Shown: positions 9,166-18,677, counted from the first letter of the stretch. The stretch: DNA of 64,000 bases from Ginsengibacter sp963792025 (GCA_963792025.1 CAWBUS010000008.1:372001-436000); one strand, 5' to 3'. Program-made: numbers and translations. The notes: generated by a model not told the origin, from the letters alone.

Positions 9166-9965
9166 ATGAAAGAACTTCTTGTTGTTTACCGCACAGAACT
9201 AATCAAAACAAAAAACTCTTTTGCCTTCTGGTTGGTTATTTTGGGTGCATTATTTATTCCGGCATTTTTCGTTAGCAATATTGCCTGGCACTGGCTGACT
9301 ACGTGCATTACCTGGTTGAAGACAATCCCAATCCATGGAATGAATATTCGAGAAAACTATTCAATGGTGTTCATTTTACCTTCCTGCCTTTGTTGATCGT
9401 TTTGATAGTGGCCCTGGTTTTTAATATTGAACACAAATCAAATACCTGGAAACATGTATTTGTATTGCCTGTTTCGAAAACTAAAATCTTTATCGGTAAA
9501 TACATGGTGCTCGTAACTCTTGTGCTGCTACTCTATTGTCTGCTGTTTATTTTTTATTTACTTGGTGGCTATATGTTGGGAATATGGAAACCGGAATTTG
9601 GTTTTTTGAATCACTCTCCGTCTTATATGTATGGGAATGTTCACACAAGCATTGCTGCTTACATGAGCAAGTCATTTATCACAGTGCTTGCATTACTTGC
9701 CATTCATTTTTGGCTGAGCTTTCGTTTAAAAAATTTATTTTCAACCATTGGGATTGGTTTGGGCGGAGTTGTCCTGACGATAGGTATGTACATTTCTCAC
9801 TGGCATAGCCTAATCTATGTGCCATACGGTTTGCCTGTTTTAATGTGCAACTATGCTCCGGACATACATCATTTTCTTACCGCATTCCAGGAAAACAGTT
9901 TGATTTATTTTGCTATCGTTTCCGTTGCAAGCTATTTTGATTTTGTAAAATTCTTCAGGGGTTAA
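9166..9965 (+). pseudogene. ABC-2 type permease, frameshifted near 9285
   Basis: Two overlapping frames together give about 266 residues of an ABC-2 permease. Frame one (from 9166) begins MKELLVVYRTELIKTKNSF with one membrane helix and runs out at 9396. Frame two is in register by about 9285 (ALADYVHYLVEDNPNPW) and carries the remaining helices to the stop at 9965. Neither half starts or ends sensibly alone. A one-base indel at about 9275-9290 would restore a continuous permease that pairs with the ATPase upstream. The ATPase itself is intact, so this could be a recent mutation or a sequence error. Confidence 0.8.
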
Positions 9966-10050
9966 ATATAAATTTAACGCAATGCATGCGAGAGCACTTT
10001 TTGAAAATACGGCTGTAATTATTAAGGATGTCGTGACATGCAAGGGCATC

Positions 10051-10083
10051 AAACAAAAAAGCGACAATAAAAACTGTCGCTTT
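10051..10083 (-). terminator. Rho-independent terminator after ssb
   Basis: A perfect 9-bp stem AAAGCGACA (10058-10066) pairs with TGTCGCTTT (10075-10083) around an 8-base loop. On the minus strand it is followed by a run of T, which suits the end of ssb at 10112. Confidence 0.8.
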
Positions 10084-10111
10084 ACTAACCCACCCATTAT
10101 TCGAAATAAAT

Positions 10112-10573
10112 TTAAAACGGAAGATCGTCTGCAGGTTCTTCCATAGTTGCCGCAACCGGCTTGTTATAATTTGTATTATAATTTGAACCGGAAGATGATG
10201 ATGACGACGATGCAGGTGCAGAAGCATATGAACTTTGATTGCCTGTGTTTCCATCAATATTGCCGCCCAATAATTGTAAATCTCTTACCCGCATTCTTAA
10301 AGTCGCTGCCGGCTGATTTTCTTTGTTGGTATAAGCTTCCGCCTCTGGAGTACCTTCCACATATACCTGCTTACCCTTTTTTAAATATTGCGCCAGTGCA
10401 GTGCGGTCTGTCCAGTAAGCGCAATTTACCCATGTAGTTCTTTCTTTTAAATTTCCCTGCGCATCTTTAAATTTTTCAGTGTGGGCAACGTTAAAGTTAA
10501 TTACGTTTTTACCATTTACTTCTTTTAAAATACAATCTGCCCCGAGATTGCCTACGATTTGTAACTTGATCAT
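10112..10573 (-). CDS. ssb: Single-stranded DNA-binding protein
   Basis: 153 residues. The OB-fold at about 1-110 begins MIKLQIVGNLGADC and contains INFNVAHTEKF, TTWVNCAYW and VYVEGTPEAEAY. A Ser/Asn-rich linker follows (about 118-140), and the acidic tip DDLPF is the standard docking site for SSB partner proteins. It protects ssDNA in replication and repair. It is transcribed alone, with a terminator 30 bp downstream. A LexA-like regulator lies 90 bp upstream on the same strand, which is suggestive because ssb is damage-inducible in many bacteria, but no operator is seen directly before ssb. Confidence 0.96.
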   Translation of the reverse strand: MIKLQIVGNLGADCILKEVNGKNVINFNVAHTEKFKDAQGNLKERTTWVNCAYWTDRTALAQYLKKGKQVYVEGTPEAEAYTNKENQPAATLRMRVRDLQLLGGNIDGNTGNQSSYASAPASSSSSSSGSNYNTNYNKPVAATMEEPADDLPF

Positions 10574-10662
10574 GACTTTGTTTTTTAATTTTTAACCGAT
10601 GTATCTGAACGGCCACATTCTAATTGTAAGAATGCAGCGAAATCTGCTGATTGATTACAAAC

Positions 10663-11418
10663 CTAATTCATTTTCTTTTTTAACGAGGTTACCTGGTCCT
10701 GCAAGTTACTAACCAAATTTACCAATGAATCAACATCCCACCGTTGCTGCTGCGTAACCTTGTTAATGGCCGCCTGCGCCTGCCAAACTTCAAGCACATC
10801 GGCCGTATGTACCTGGTAGGGCTGGTAAGCCGGATTATCGCTTACCAAAGTAAGCTTGTTTTTATTTTTGTTGCTTTTAACTACTCTTTTATAAACGATG
10901 CCTTCGCTTTTGCTAACGACAATATATGCGGCATTGCTCTTAATATTATCAATGCTTTCCACTTTTTCACCCACGATTACACTGCCGCTTGGCGTAGGCA
11001 TCATACTGTCCCCGATTATTTCAAAGGCACGGTAAGTACCACCCGAAAGCATAGGTAATGTAAACGTGTTTAGCTCATCGATAAATTCGCTATCTGCATA
11101 TCCTGCCAGGTAACCCGCAGCGGCTTTTACCGGAACGAAATGAATCAGGTTCCTATCGGCACTCATCATTTTAAGCTGACGCCTTTTGGCCAGGTAATTA
11201 GAACCTTTGGATTCGCTTAGATCGTGGAGCAATAGCTCATCTAATGTTACTTTAAAGATTTCAGACACAATTTCAAGAACATCTGTTCTGGGTTCTGCTC
11301 TTTCTTCTTCGTAAGCTCCAACAAGCGAACGCTTGATACCAAGCTTGGAGGCAAATTCTTCCTGCGTCCATCCGCGAAGCTTTCTTAAATATTTTAAATT
11401 AAGTCCTGCCAGCGCCAT
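10663..11418 (-). CDS. XRE-family repressor with C-terminal S24 (LexA/CI-like) domain
   Basis: 251 residues. The helix-turn-helix at about 8-62 contains LRKLRGWTQEEFASKLGI and RSLVGAYEEERAEPR. The S24 domain at about 95-215 contains VKAAAGYLAGY (probable AxG region), IGDSMMPTPSGSVIV with the Ser of the Ser-Lys dyad and GIVYKRVV with the Lys. The C-terminal 30 residues form a coiled coil (LVSNLQDQVTSLKKKM). This architecture belongs to self-cleaving repressors of the damage or stress response and of prophages. No phage genes are nearby, so a host regulator is likely. Two direct repeats around its own promoter suggest autorepression. Confidence 0.9.
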   Translation of the reverse strand: MALAGLNLKYLRKLRGWTQEEFASKLGIKRSLVGAYEEERAEPRTDVLEIVSEIFKVTLDELLLHDLSESKGSNYLAKRRQLKMMSADRNLIHFVPVKAAAGYLAGYADSEFIDELNTFTLPMLSGGTYRAFEIIGDSMMPTPSGSVIVGEKVESIDNIKSNAAYIVVSKSEGIVYKRVVKSNKNKNKLTLVSDNPAYQPYQVHTADVLEVWQAQAAINKVTQQQRWDVDSLVNLVSNLQDQVTSLKKKMN

Positions 11419-11422
11419 AGTA

Positions 11423-11459
11423 ACTAATTTATTTAGAACAAAAATACTAATTAATTTAG
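11423..11459 (-). promoter_or_regulatory. Candidate operator-promoter of the S24 repressor
   Basis: Two 14-bp direct repeats, ACTAATTTATTTAG (11423-11436) and ACTAATTAATTTAG (11446-11459), differ by one base and are spaced 23 bp apart. Between them, overlapping the second by one base, is a perfect minus-strand -7 box TATTTTTG (11439-11446). The geometry fits autorepression by a dimeric HTH protein. Confidence 0.6.
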
Positions 11460-11547
11460 TTCTGCCAAATTTATTTTAATTATTTTTTTGGTAGTAATTT
11501 TAAAGAATAAAAAAAATAGTTTTCTTACACTCTTAATTGATACGGCT

Positions 11548-12525
11548 ATGTGCAGTTGCTTTTATAAATACCTTTGTCTTTCAGTTTTAGTAACCATTGC
11601 AAATTTGAATATAAGTGGCTTCGCCAACTTGAATAGACCAGGTATGAGTTTTCAAATTCAAAAAATAAATTCGCGATTTGCCGGCGATACGGGCATCAAT
11701 CAGAATAAAATTTCAGCAGATACACTTGAACTGATATCCGATAAATTTTCTTTTACCGAAGGCCCCGCAGTTGATAAAGATGGCAATATTTTTTTTACCG
11801 ATCAGCCAAATAATAAAATATGGGAATACGACATTAAAGGGAAACTGTCTCTTTTTATGGATAGTGCAGGCCGCTCCAATGGTTTGTATTTTGATAAGAA
11901 AGGTAATATTATTTCCTGCGCAGATGAGCACAACCAATTGTGGTTAATAACGCCTCAAAAAAAAGTGACTGTGCTTGTTAATAATGTCGGTGGCGAAATA
12001 TTAAATGGCCCCAATGATGTTTGGGTTAATCCAGTAAACAGCGATATTTATTTTACGGATCCGTACTATAAAAGAAATTATTGGGAGGAAGACCATCCGC
12101 ATATTGCTGCGGAAAATGTTTACTATTTATCCAACCATAAAACGAAACCGGTTTTGGCAGCCGGAGAATTCACACGACCGAATGGTATTATTGGAACGCC
12201 TGACGGCAGGCTGTTATTTGTAGCTGATATAGGTGCAAACAAAACGTATAGGTATCATATTGATAAAGACGGAACTTTATCTGCCAGGGAGCTTTTCGCC
12301 AACCAGGGTTCTGACGGGATGACTATCGACAACGAAGGAAATATTTATTTAACAGGCAAGGGAGTTACAGTTTACAATAAGGAGGGAAAAATAATACAAC
12401 GCATATCCGTACCCGAAGATTGGACAGCCAACGTTTGCTTTGGTGGCAAAAACAGGGACGAATTATTTATTACGGCTTCAAAATCGGTTTATACATTACA
12501 TACCAAGGTAAGGGGAGTTCAATAG
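11548..12525 (+). CDS. SMP-30/gluconolactonase/LRE family protein, exported
   Basis: About 325 residues from the ATG at 11548, which is preferred over an upstream TTG because it begins a signal peptide (MCSCFYKYLCLSVLVTIANL). The six-bladed propeller is visible as repeats: FTEGPAVDKDGNIFFTDQ, NGPNDVWVNPVNSDIYFTD, LLFVADIGANKTYRY, SDGMTIDNEGNIYLTGKG. The Glu of TEGP, Asn/Asp of NGPND and Asp of SDGMTID are the usual divalent-metal ligands. It probably hydrolyses a sugar lactone in the periplasm. The gene diverges from the S24 repressor and has no obvious metabolic neighbours. Confidence 0.88.
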   Translation: MCSCFYKYLCLSVLVTIANLNISGFANLNRPGMSFQIQKINSRFAGDTGINQNKISADTLELISDKFSFTEGPAVDKDGNIFFTDQPNNKIWEYDIKGKLSLFMDSAGRSNGLYFDKKGNIISCADEHNQLWLITPQKKVTVLVNNVGGEILNGPNDVWVNPVNSDIYFTDPYYKRNYWEEDHPHIAAENVYYLSNHKTKPVLAAGEFTRPNGIIGTPDGRLLFVADIGANKTYRYHIDKDGTLSARELFANQGSDGMTIDNEGNIYLTGKGVTVYNKEGKIIQRISVPEDWTANVCFGGKNRDELFITASKSVYTLHTKVRGVQ

Positions 12526-12574
12526 TCTACAACAGGTAGATAAACTACAGCTCGATGTAAACTCTGAATGATAA

Positions 12575-12760
12575 TTAAATCTCCTGCCTTTCGTTCAACA
12601 CAGACATGAAATAGAAAAATAACGTCAATCCTATTACGCAGATCAGCGGCAGAAAAAACGAACCAAATATTGCGGCGCTTGCAAGAAAGACTATGAGAAG
12701 GACTGAACAAATTATCCCAATCAGCACTAAAACAACGGCCAGCAAGTTTCTTAGGAACAT
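12575..12760 (-). CDS. Small two-helix membrane protein
   Basis: 61 residues, nearly all in two hydrophobic helices: LLAVVLVLIGIICSVLLIVFL (about 6-26) and FGSFFLPLICVIGLTLFFYF (about 32-51), with a short polar tail. I do not recognise the family. The composition is typical of a real inner-membrane protein rather than a chance frame. It is isolated between two unrelated genes. Moderate confidence because of size and a weak ribosome-binding site. Confidence 0.5.
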   Translation of the reverse strand: MFLRNLLAVVLVLIGIICSVLLIVFLASAAIFGSFFLPLICVIGLTLFFYFMSVLNERQEI

Positions 12761-13014
12761 AGGTAAGGTTTTAAAAAATTAGAATAATGGTTAACATTAT
12801 TCATATAAATACCAAAAATGTGCCAACTTATTTGCAAATTTTCTCGGACGATCTTAATTTATTAATAAGCGAGTGGCAATTTATAAGCTTAACCCAATGG
12901 CATCCGCATGTTTATATTTATCATGGAAGTGTGAATACTTACCTGAACCATAGGTGTAAACCCTCTCTATCTAAAAATCGAAAACCAGGTAAAAGAGTTG
13001 ATACAAGTAGCCGG

Positions 13015-14376
13015 TTAAATAGCCTTGCTGAATGTTTGCACTTTCATCTCATTATTGAAGAGGTAAGCATCTACAGCAGCGCAAATATTTCTTATAAATA
13101 ATCTTCCTTTCGAAGTAACATTTATAACGTCTTCGTCTATTTCTACCAGGCCATCAGTTTCCAGCGATGAAAGCTTTGATAAAATGTTTGTCAAAAAATC
13201 AACATCGTGTAACTCTTTGTGTAATGCTGTTTTATTCAAACACATCAATTCATGAATATAATTTTGAATTAAAAGATCTTCTTCATTTAACAAGTGACCA
13301 TTTACTAATGGAAAAATTCCCGAATTGATTTTAGCTTCATAATCCTCAGTGACTTTTTCATTTTGAGCAAAGGCATCTCTTGTAGCGCTAATAGATGAAG
13401 CGCCGAGACCAATGATCAATTTCGACTGTGTTGTTGTATAGCCCATAAAATTCCGGTGAAGCTTGCCGTTTTCTGCGGCGATAAATAATGGATCGTTCTT
13501 TAATGCAAAATGGTCCATTCCAATGCTTTCGAAACCTGCCTGTTCCAGTAGTATCCGGCCTCGGTTATATATTTCCCATTTTACAGATGCCGGCGGCAGA
13601 TCGTTTTCTGTATACCTGCGTTGAGCTTTACTTTTCCACGGAACGTGGGCATAGGAATAAAATGCTATGCGGTCGGGCATTAACTTTTTGATGAGTGCGA
13701 TGGTATGCTCAACAGATTTTACCGTTTGATGCGGAAGGCCATAAATCAGATCAACATTAATACTCTTGAAATTATATTTTCTTGCCCAGTCAAAAACTTC
13801 CTTTGTCCGCTCATACGTTTGATTTCTGTTTATGGCAAATTGTATGTAAGGATCAAAGTCCTGCACGCCAATACTGATCCTGTTAAAGCCGATGGCAGCT
13901 AATTTTTTTATGTGTTCTTCTGTCGCAGAATTAGGATGTATTTCAATACTGAACTCATGTTCGTCTTTAATAACCGCATCTTTGATAATATTGGTAATAA
14001 GATAGACAAGATTATCAGCGCTAAAAAAAGTTGGTGTTCCTCCACCCAAATGAATTTCTTTTATTTTGGGAACTCCCGGTAAAATATCGCGATACATCTT
14101 CCATTCTTTTATAACGGCATCAATGTATGCGTGTTCAACATTATGATTTTTTGTGATTCGCTTATTGCATGCGCAAAATGTACACAGGCTTTCACAAAAA
14201 GGTAAATGAATATAGATACATAATTCGCCATTTTCCGAGTTGAAAGTATTGATAACCGATTGTTTCCATTTGTTATTATCAAGTTCGGAAAAATCCCAAT
14301 AAGGCACCGTTGGATAACTCGTGTAGCGTGGCGTGGCTACATCATATTTGGCGAGTAATGGTAATATATCACTCAT
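13015..14376 (-). CDS. hemN: Oxygen-independent coproporphyrinogen III dehydrogenase (radical SAM)
   Basis: About 453 residues. The HemN motif CESLCTFCAC (C-x3-C-x2-C-x-C) binds the 4Fe-4S cluster. The SAM-binding GGGTPTF, PRYTSYPTVPYWD near the N-terminus and GLGASSIS further on are diagnostic. It converts coproporphyrinogen III to protoporphyrinogen IX without O2, supplying haem in anoxia. A longer start exists at 14394, but the predicted transcription start lies only 2 bases upstream of it, so I prefer ATG 14376 (MSDILPLLAKYD). A CRP/FNR-type palindrome at 14452-14463 fits low-oxygen induction. The cbb3 oxidase in this window would use the haem. Confidence 0.95.
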   Translation of the reverse strand: MSDILPLLAKYDVATPRYTSYPTVPYWDFSELDNNKWKQSVINTFNSENGELCIYIHLPFCESLCTFCACNKRITKNHNVEHAYIDAVIKEWKMYRDILPGVPKIKEIHLGGGTPTFFSADNLVYLITNIIKDAVIKDEHEFSIEIHPNSATEEHIKKLAAIGFNRISIGVQDFDPYIQFAINRNQTYERTKEVFDWARKYNFKSINVDLIYGLPHQTVKSVEHTIALIKKLMPDRIAFYSYAHVPWKSKAQRRYTENDLPPASVKWEIYNRGRILLEQAGFESIGMDHFALKNDPLFIAAENGKLHRNFMGYTTTQSKLIIGLGASSISATRDAFAQNEKVTEDYEAKINSGIFPLVNGHLLNEEDLLIQNYIHELMCLNKTALHKELHDVDFLTNILSKLSSLETDGLVEIDEDVINVTSKGRLFIRNICAAVDAYLFNNEMKVQTFSKAI

Positions 14377-14398
14377 ACTTTCAGGTTTATTCATATTA

Positions 14399-14463
14399 CA
14401 AATGTTACAAAGAACGGATGCCCATACAATGACAATAATTAATGTTATTTGTGATTAATATCA
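14399..14463 (-). promoter_or_regulatory. CRP/FNR-type site and promoter of hemN
   Basis: The palindrome TGATTAATATCA (14452-14463) is centred 54.5 bp from a slightly long -7 box, TAACATTTG on the minus strand (14399-14407). On the plus strand, exactly 55 bp the other way, TATTTTTA (14509-14516) is a one-mismatch -7 box facing the L,D-transpeptidase, so the site may serve both genes. Confidence 0.65.
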
Positions 14464-14619
14464 TCTGTTTTTTGATTTCTTATCATATATCATGGTTCTG
14501 AACTAAATTATTTTTAAAAAAATATAGTTAATAGCTCATTAAAAAAAATGTCATAAGGTTGGCGTTTTTTACACAAATAGCGAATAGCCATGACTTATCA
14601 GTCGCATCACCAGTATTTA

Positions 14620-15954
14620 ATGAATATCCTAAAACGTTCCATAGCGCTCTTTGCTATACTTTTCACAATCCCTTATTGTTTAATTGCCCGGGATGACCAA
14701 CCCGTTTATAATAACAATCGTGACACAACCGGTATATCAAAACTGATTTATCCTAAACTCGTAGACAGCTTTTATGAATTAAGAAGCAACCAGTTGTTTT
14801 GGTTTTTACCGGATACAAATTCTTATTCTTTAAGACAATTATTAAAGGAGAAACTTGATAGTTCCGTTAATTCAGGGTTGAAGAAAGAAAAATATCACTT
14901 AACAGATATCGATAAATATATAGACGCCAATTTACTTCAGGCCGATAGCATTTCGGCTAAACGAATAGACTGGATTTACACTGATGCTGCCATTGCATAC
15001 AGCAAGGATATGTACGAGGGTAATGACATCGATCGCTGGATGTTATCTGATGAACTTTCCTCAAAACAAGAAACAGAGGATAACAAATTTTTGTTGCAAG
15101 GATCGTCGAATGCAAATTCCAGAGACGATTTGCTTGCTTTCTTTAATTCCTTAGAGCCCGGTGATGCCGAATATCAAACTATAAAAAGAGAATTACACAC
15201 CAAACGTGATTCATTAACTTCTTTACAAAAAAAACAGTTAACTACTTCACTGCAATTTTATCGCTGGCTACATCATTTTAAATTTGAAAAATGGATCGTA
15301 GTAAATATCGCATCTGCAACTTTACGTTATTACGAATTCGACAGTATTAAATTAAGAATGAAAACGGTGGTAGGCAAAGCTTCAACCAAAACACCACGCA
15401 TTGCAACGTACTGCAATTACATCGTTTTATATCCTTACTGGAATGTGCCGGCAAGTATTACGTTGAACGAATTGTTGCCTGAATTCAGGAGAAACCCGGG
15501 CGACGTAGACGCACTAAATATGCAGGTGTTGGATTTAAAAGGAAATATCATTGACCATCATAAACTGAACTGGAAAAATTACAGCAGGAATTATTTCCCC
15601 TTCCGCGTTCGTCAATCAACCGGTTGCGATAACTCTTTAGGTGTTATGAAATTTAATCTTACGTCACCCTTCAGTGTTTACCTGCACGACACGAACAATA
15701 AGGTGGCATTTCTTTCGGGTTACCGTTATTACAGTCATGGATGCATTCGCATACAGGAACCAATTGAACTTGCTAATTACCTGTTGCCAAATAAAATTGA
15801 CAGCAACTTCCTGGCATCCTGCCTGGAAGAACAAGAGCCAATAACCTTGAAGCTTGATAATTTGGTACCGGTTTTTGTCATTTATCAAACTGCAGAAACT
15901 ACTGTTTCGGGAAAGTTGCAATACAATAAGGATGTCTATGGACTTTTAAAATAA
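14620..15954 (+). CDS. L,D-transpeptidase, YcbB-like (YkuD domain), exported
   Basis: About 444 residues from ATG 14620; an in-frame ATG at 14590 would put ten polar residues before the signal peptide (MNILKRSIALFAILFTIPYC). The scaffold region resembles YcbB/LdtD (LYPYWNVPASITLNELLPEFR), and the catalytic YkuD motif is YSHGCIRIQEP with the nucleophilic Cys. It would form 3-3 crosslinks or anchor proteins to peptidoglycan in the periplasm. Family members are often longer, so part of the peptidoglycan-binding region may be reduced. The P-type ATPase begins 43 bp downstream and is probably co-transcribed. It shares its control region with hemN. Confidence 0.9.
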   Translation: MNILKRSIALFAILFTIPYCLIARDDQPVYNNNRDTTGISKLIYPKLVDSFYELRSNQLFWFLPDTNSYSLRQLLKEKLDSSVNSGLKKEKYHLTDIDKYIDANLLQADSISAKRIDWIYTDAAIAYSKDMYEGNDIDRWMLSDELSSKQETEDNKFLLQGSSNANSRDDLLAFFNSLEPGDAEYQTIKRELHTKRDSLTSLQKKQLTTSLQFYRWLHHFKFEKWIVVNIASATLRYYEFDSIKLRMKTVVGKASTKTPRIATYCNYIVLYPYWNVPASITLNELLPEFRRNPGDVDALNMQVLDLKGNIIDHHKLNWKNYSRNYFPFRVRQSTGCDNSLGVMKFNLTSPFSVYLHDTNNKVAFLSGYRYYSHGCIRIQEPIELANYLLPNKIDSNFLASCLEEQEPITLKLDNLVPVFVIYQTAETTVSGKLQYNKDVYGLLK

Positions 15955-15997
15955 AATATCATTTATCAAATTCCGCATTCACTTAACTCAAAAAAAT

Positions 15998-18484
15998 ATG
16001 CAAGGCTTAACAGATGATGAGGTAATAAAATCAAGAACCGCACATGGAAATAATAAAGCTAATGCCGGCGAAGACCGATTGTTGTTGCATGTATTGAAAG
16101 AAATTTTTTTTCAGCCGATGTTTATTTTGCTGCTGGCGGCTTGTTTAATATATTTTTTTGTTGGAAGATATTCAGACGGGATTATAATGATGGTTTCCAT
16201 TTTTATTGTGTCTGGCATTTCCTTATATCAGGAATATCGAAGCCAGGATGCCATAAGCGCTTTAAAAAAATTATCATCACCTAAATCCACCGTTATTCGT
16301 AAAGGCGAACAAATTAAAATACCAACCGAAGAAATTGTAGTAGATGACATTGTTGTATTGGAAGAAGGCGAGATTATTTCAGTAGATGGCACTATCATTT
16401 CAGCCAATGATTTTTCGGTCAATGAATCTATTCTTACAGGCGAATCATTCCCTGTAGAAAAATCAACTGACAATAATGACAAGGTTTACAAAGGCACACA
16501 GATAATTAGCGGAAGAGCTATAGCTAAAACTATCGCAGTTGGTAGTAAGACGATGTTAGGAAAAATTGGCGTATCAATTAAGGAAATAAATATTCTCAAA
16601 ACTCCGTTGCAGCAGCAGATCAATTCCTTTGTTCGCATTATGGTGTGGATTGGCGGTATTGCTTTTATTATCGTAGTCGGGTATCATTATATACAGTCAG
16701 GCGACATTGTTCAATCTTTTCTCCAGGGCCTGACGCTTGCCATGAGTATACTGCCCGAAGAAATTCCTGTTGCCTTTACTACCTTCCAGGCGTTGGGCGC
16801 ATTTAGATTATTAAGAAATAATATCATTGTAAAACAGCCGCAATATGTAGAAACATTAGGTTCTGCCACAGTAATCTGCGTTGATAAAACAGGCACGCTC
16901 ACAGAAAATAAAATGAGCATTGCCAATGTTTATGACGCCGTACAAAAAACTTCTATCGCGGTTGATGATAAAAATGTTTTACCTCAGGAATTGATTGAAT
17001 ATGCTATGTGGTCAAGCGAAACGGATCCCTTCGATCCTATGGAAAAAGCAATTCATAACTTATACAAACAAATAACGGATGAGGATAAACGTACGCAATA
17101 CCAACAGGTACATGAGTACCCGATAAGTGGTAAGCCACCCATGATGACACACATTTTCAAAAACAATTTAAACGAAATAATTATTGCTGCGAAAGGTGGA
17201 CCGGAAGCATTGTTGAATAAGAGTGGCATGAGTACAGAAGATATAAATAGAGTTCAACAACAGTTGCGGTCATATGCCAAAGATGGATTCAGGGTATTGG
17301 GTGTTGGAAAAGGACGTTGGAAAGATTCTACGTGGCCGGTATCACAGGAAGAATTCGATTTCGAATTTTTAGGATTGATTGCTTTTTACGATCCTCCAAA
17401 ACCAAAAATTACCGACACTATTAACACATTTAACAAGGCAGGAATATCAGTAAAAATGCTTACCGGCGATTACCCGGAAACATCAATGGCTATTGCACGC
17501 TTGATTAAACTTGATAACGACGGTAAATATATAACCGGCAATGAAGTAACACACCTTTCTCCAGAAGAGTTGAAAAAACAAGTAAAGGAAACAAATGTTT
17601 TTGCAAGAATGTTTCCTGAAGCTAAACTAAGCGTTATAAATGCCCTGATTGAAAATGGCGAAGTTGTTGCCATGACAGGTGACGGGGTGAACGACGCCCC
17701 TGCTTTAAGAGCGGCTCACATTGGTATTGCCATGGGTGAACGTGGAAGTGAAGTTGCAAAAAACACAGCAGGGTTAATTATTACTGATGATGATCTTTCT
17801 CATTTAACTGATGCGGTTGCTCTTGGCAGAAAAATTTATGATAATCTAAAAAAGGCAATTCAGTATATTGTCTCAATTCATATTCCTATTATCCTGATTG
17901 TAACATTGCCCTTACTTTTTTCATGGAAGTTTAATGAAATATTTACGCCGATTCATGTGATTTTTTTAGAATTAATTATGGGACCAACCTGTTCTATCAT
18001 CTATGAAAATGAGCCAATGGAACCGGGAACCATGCTCCGTTTGCCAAGAAGTTTGTCTTCAACTTTTTTATCAGGTAGGCAATTACAAATAAGTATTGCA
18101 CAAGGCCTGATGATAACCGCAGGATGTCTCGGCATAGGATATTATTTTATGCAAGCACACCAAAGTGAGAATATGGTTCGTACTTCAATATTTATCACAT
18201 TGTTATTTTGCAATATCTTTCTTACCCTTAGTAACCGTTCTTTTCGCTATTCCATTTTCCAAACTATTCGCTATAAAAACTCCCTGGTTCCCACCATAAT
18301 TGCAATTACACTTCTATTAATATTGTCATTTCTTTATATACCTTTTTTTAGAAACCTTTTTGGGCTTGAATATGTTTCGCCTAATTACCTATTAATCTTT
18401 GTATTGGTAGCCGTTGTAAGTACCGGTTGGATTGAAATAGTAAAACTCTTGCGAATGACAGTGGGCAAAATCAAGAACGCGTAG
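15998..18484 (+). CDS. Cation-translocating P-type ATPase
   Basis: 828 residues, complete. Landmarks in order: actuator loop LTGESFPVEK (about 147), M4 motif PEEIPVAF (about 254), phosphorylation site DKTGTLTENK (about 296), KGGPEAL, GDYPETSMAIA, and hinge TGDGVNDAPALR (about 565). The overall form is closest to P2-type (Ca2+/Mg2+-like) pumps. The M6 segment reads LELIMGPTCSIIYENEPME instead of the N-x2-TD signature of Ca2+ pumps, so the ion is uncertain. It probably forms a unit with the upstream L,D-transpeptidase. A second, different P-type ATPase lies at 22778. Confidence 0.92.
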   Translation: MQGLTDDEVIKSRTAHGNNKANAGEDRLLLHVLKEIFFQPMFILLLAACLIYFFVGRYSDGIIMMVSIFIVSGISLYQEYRSQDAISALKKLSSPKSTVIRKGEQIKIPTEEIVVDDIVVLEEGEIISVDGTIISANDFSVNESILTGESFPVEKSTDNNDKVYKGTQIISGRAIAKTIAVGSKTMLGKIGVSIKEINILKTPLQQQINSFVRIMVWIGGIAFIIVVGYHYIQSGDIVQSFLQGLTLAMSILPEEIPVAFTTFQALGAFRLLRNNIIVKQPQYVETLGSATVICVDKTGTLTENKMSIANVYDAVQKTSIAVDDKNVLPQELIEYAMWSSETDPFDPMEKAIHNLYKQITDEDKRTQYQQVHEYPISGKPPMMTHIFKNNLNEIIIAAKGGPEALLNKSGMSTEDINRVQQQLRSYAKDGFRVLGVGKGRWKDSTWPVSQEEFDFEFLGLIAFYDPPKPKITDTINTFNKAGISVKMLTGDYPETSMAIARLIKLDNDGKYITGNEVTHLSPEELKKQVKETNVFARMFPEAKLSVINALIENGEVVAMTGDGVNDAPALRAAHIGIAMGERGSEVAKNTAGLIITDDDLSHLTDAVALGRKIYDNLKKAIQYIVSIHIPIILIVTLPLLFSWKFNEIFTPIHVIFLELIMGPTCSIIYENEPMEPGTMLRLPRSLSSTFLSGRQLQISIAQGLMITAGCLGIGYYFMQAHQSENMVRTSIFITLLFCNIFLTLSNRSFRYSIFQTIRYKNSLVPTIIAITLLLILSFLYIPFFRNLFGLEYVSPNYLLIFVLVAVVSTGWIEIVKLLRMTVGKIKNA

Positions 18485-18618
18485 TCAAATAACTGGCTGA
18501 GGTTTTCTGTCAAATAAGCATTCTTTTGCGAGCCAATGTTTAAAAATTCTGATTGATCAATTCTGCGAAATTTTGATTGACTTACTTAGTTGACATCCAA
18601 AAAATCAAAGAAAAAAAA

Positions 18619-18633
18619 CCCACGTAAAGTGGG
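18619..18633 (-). terminator. Hairpin with minus-strand T tract, orphan terminator
   Basis: CCCAC (18619-18623) pairs with GTGGG (18629-18633). The adjacent A8 tract (18611-18618) becomes a T tract only on the minus strand, yet both flanking genes are on the plus strand. It could end an antisense or small minus-strand transcript, or be a factor-dependent plus-strand stop. Confidence 0.35.
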
Positions 18634-18677
18634 GTCTATTGAATGTAATTTTCAATGAGCAATATCAGCATATTAAA

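Noticed and set aside
12787..13101. 104-codon plus-strand open frame between the small membrane protein and hemN
   Set aside because: Runs 87 bases into the conserved 3' end of hemN on the other strand, has no family pattern and A/T-driven composition.
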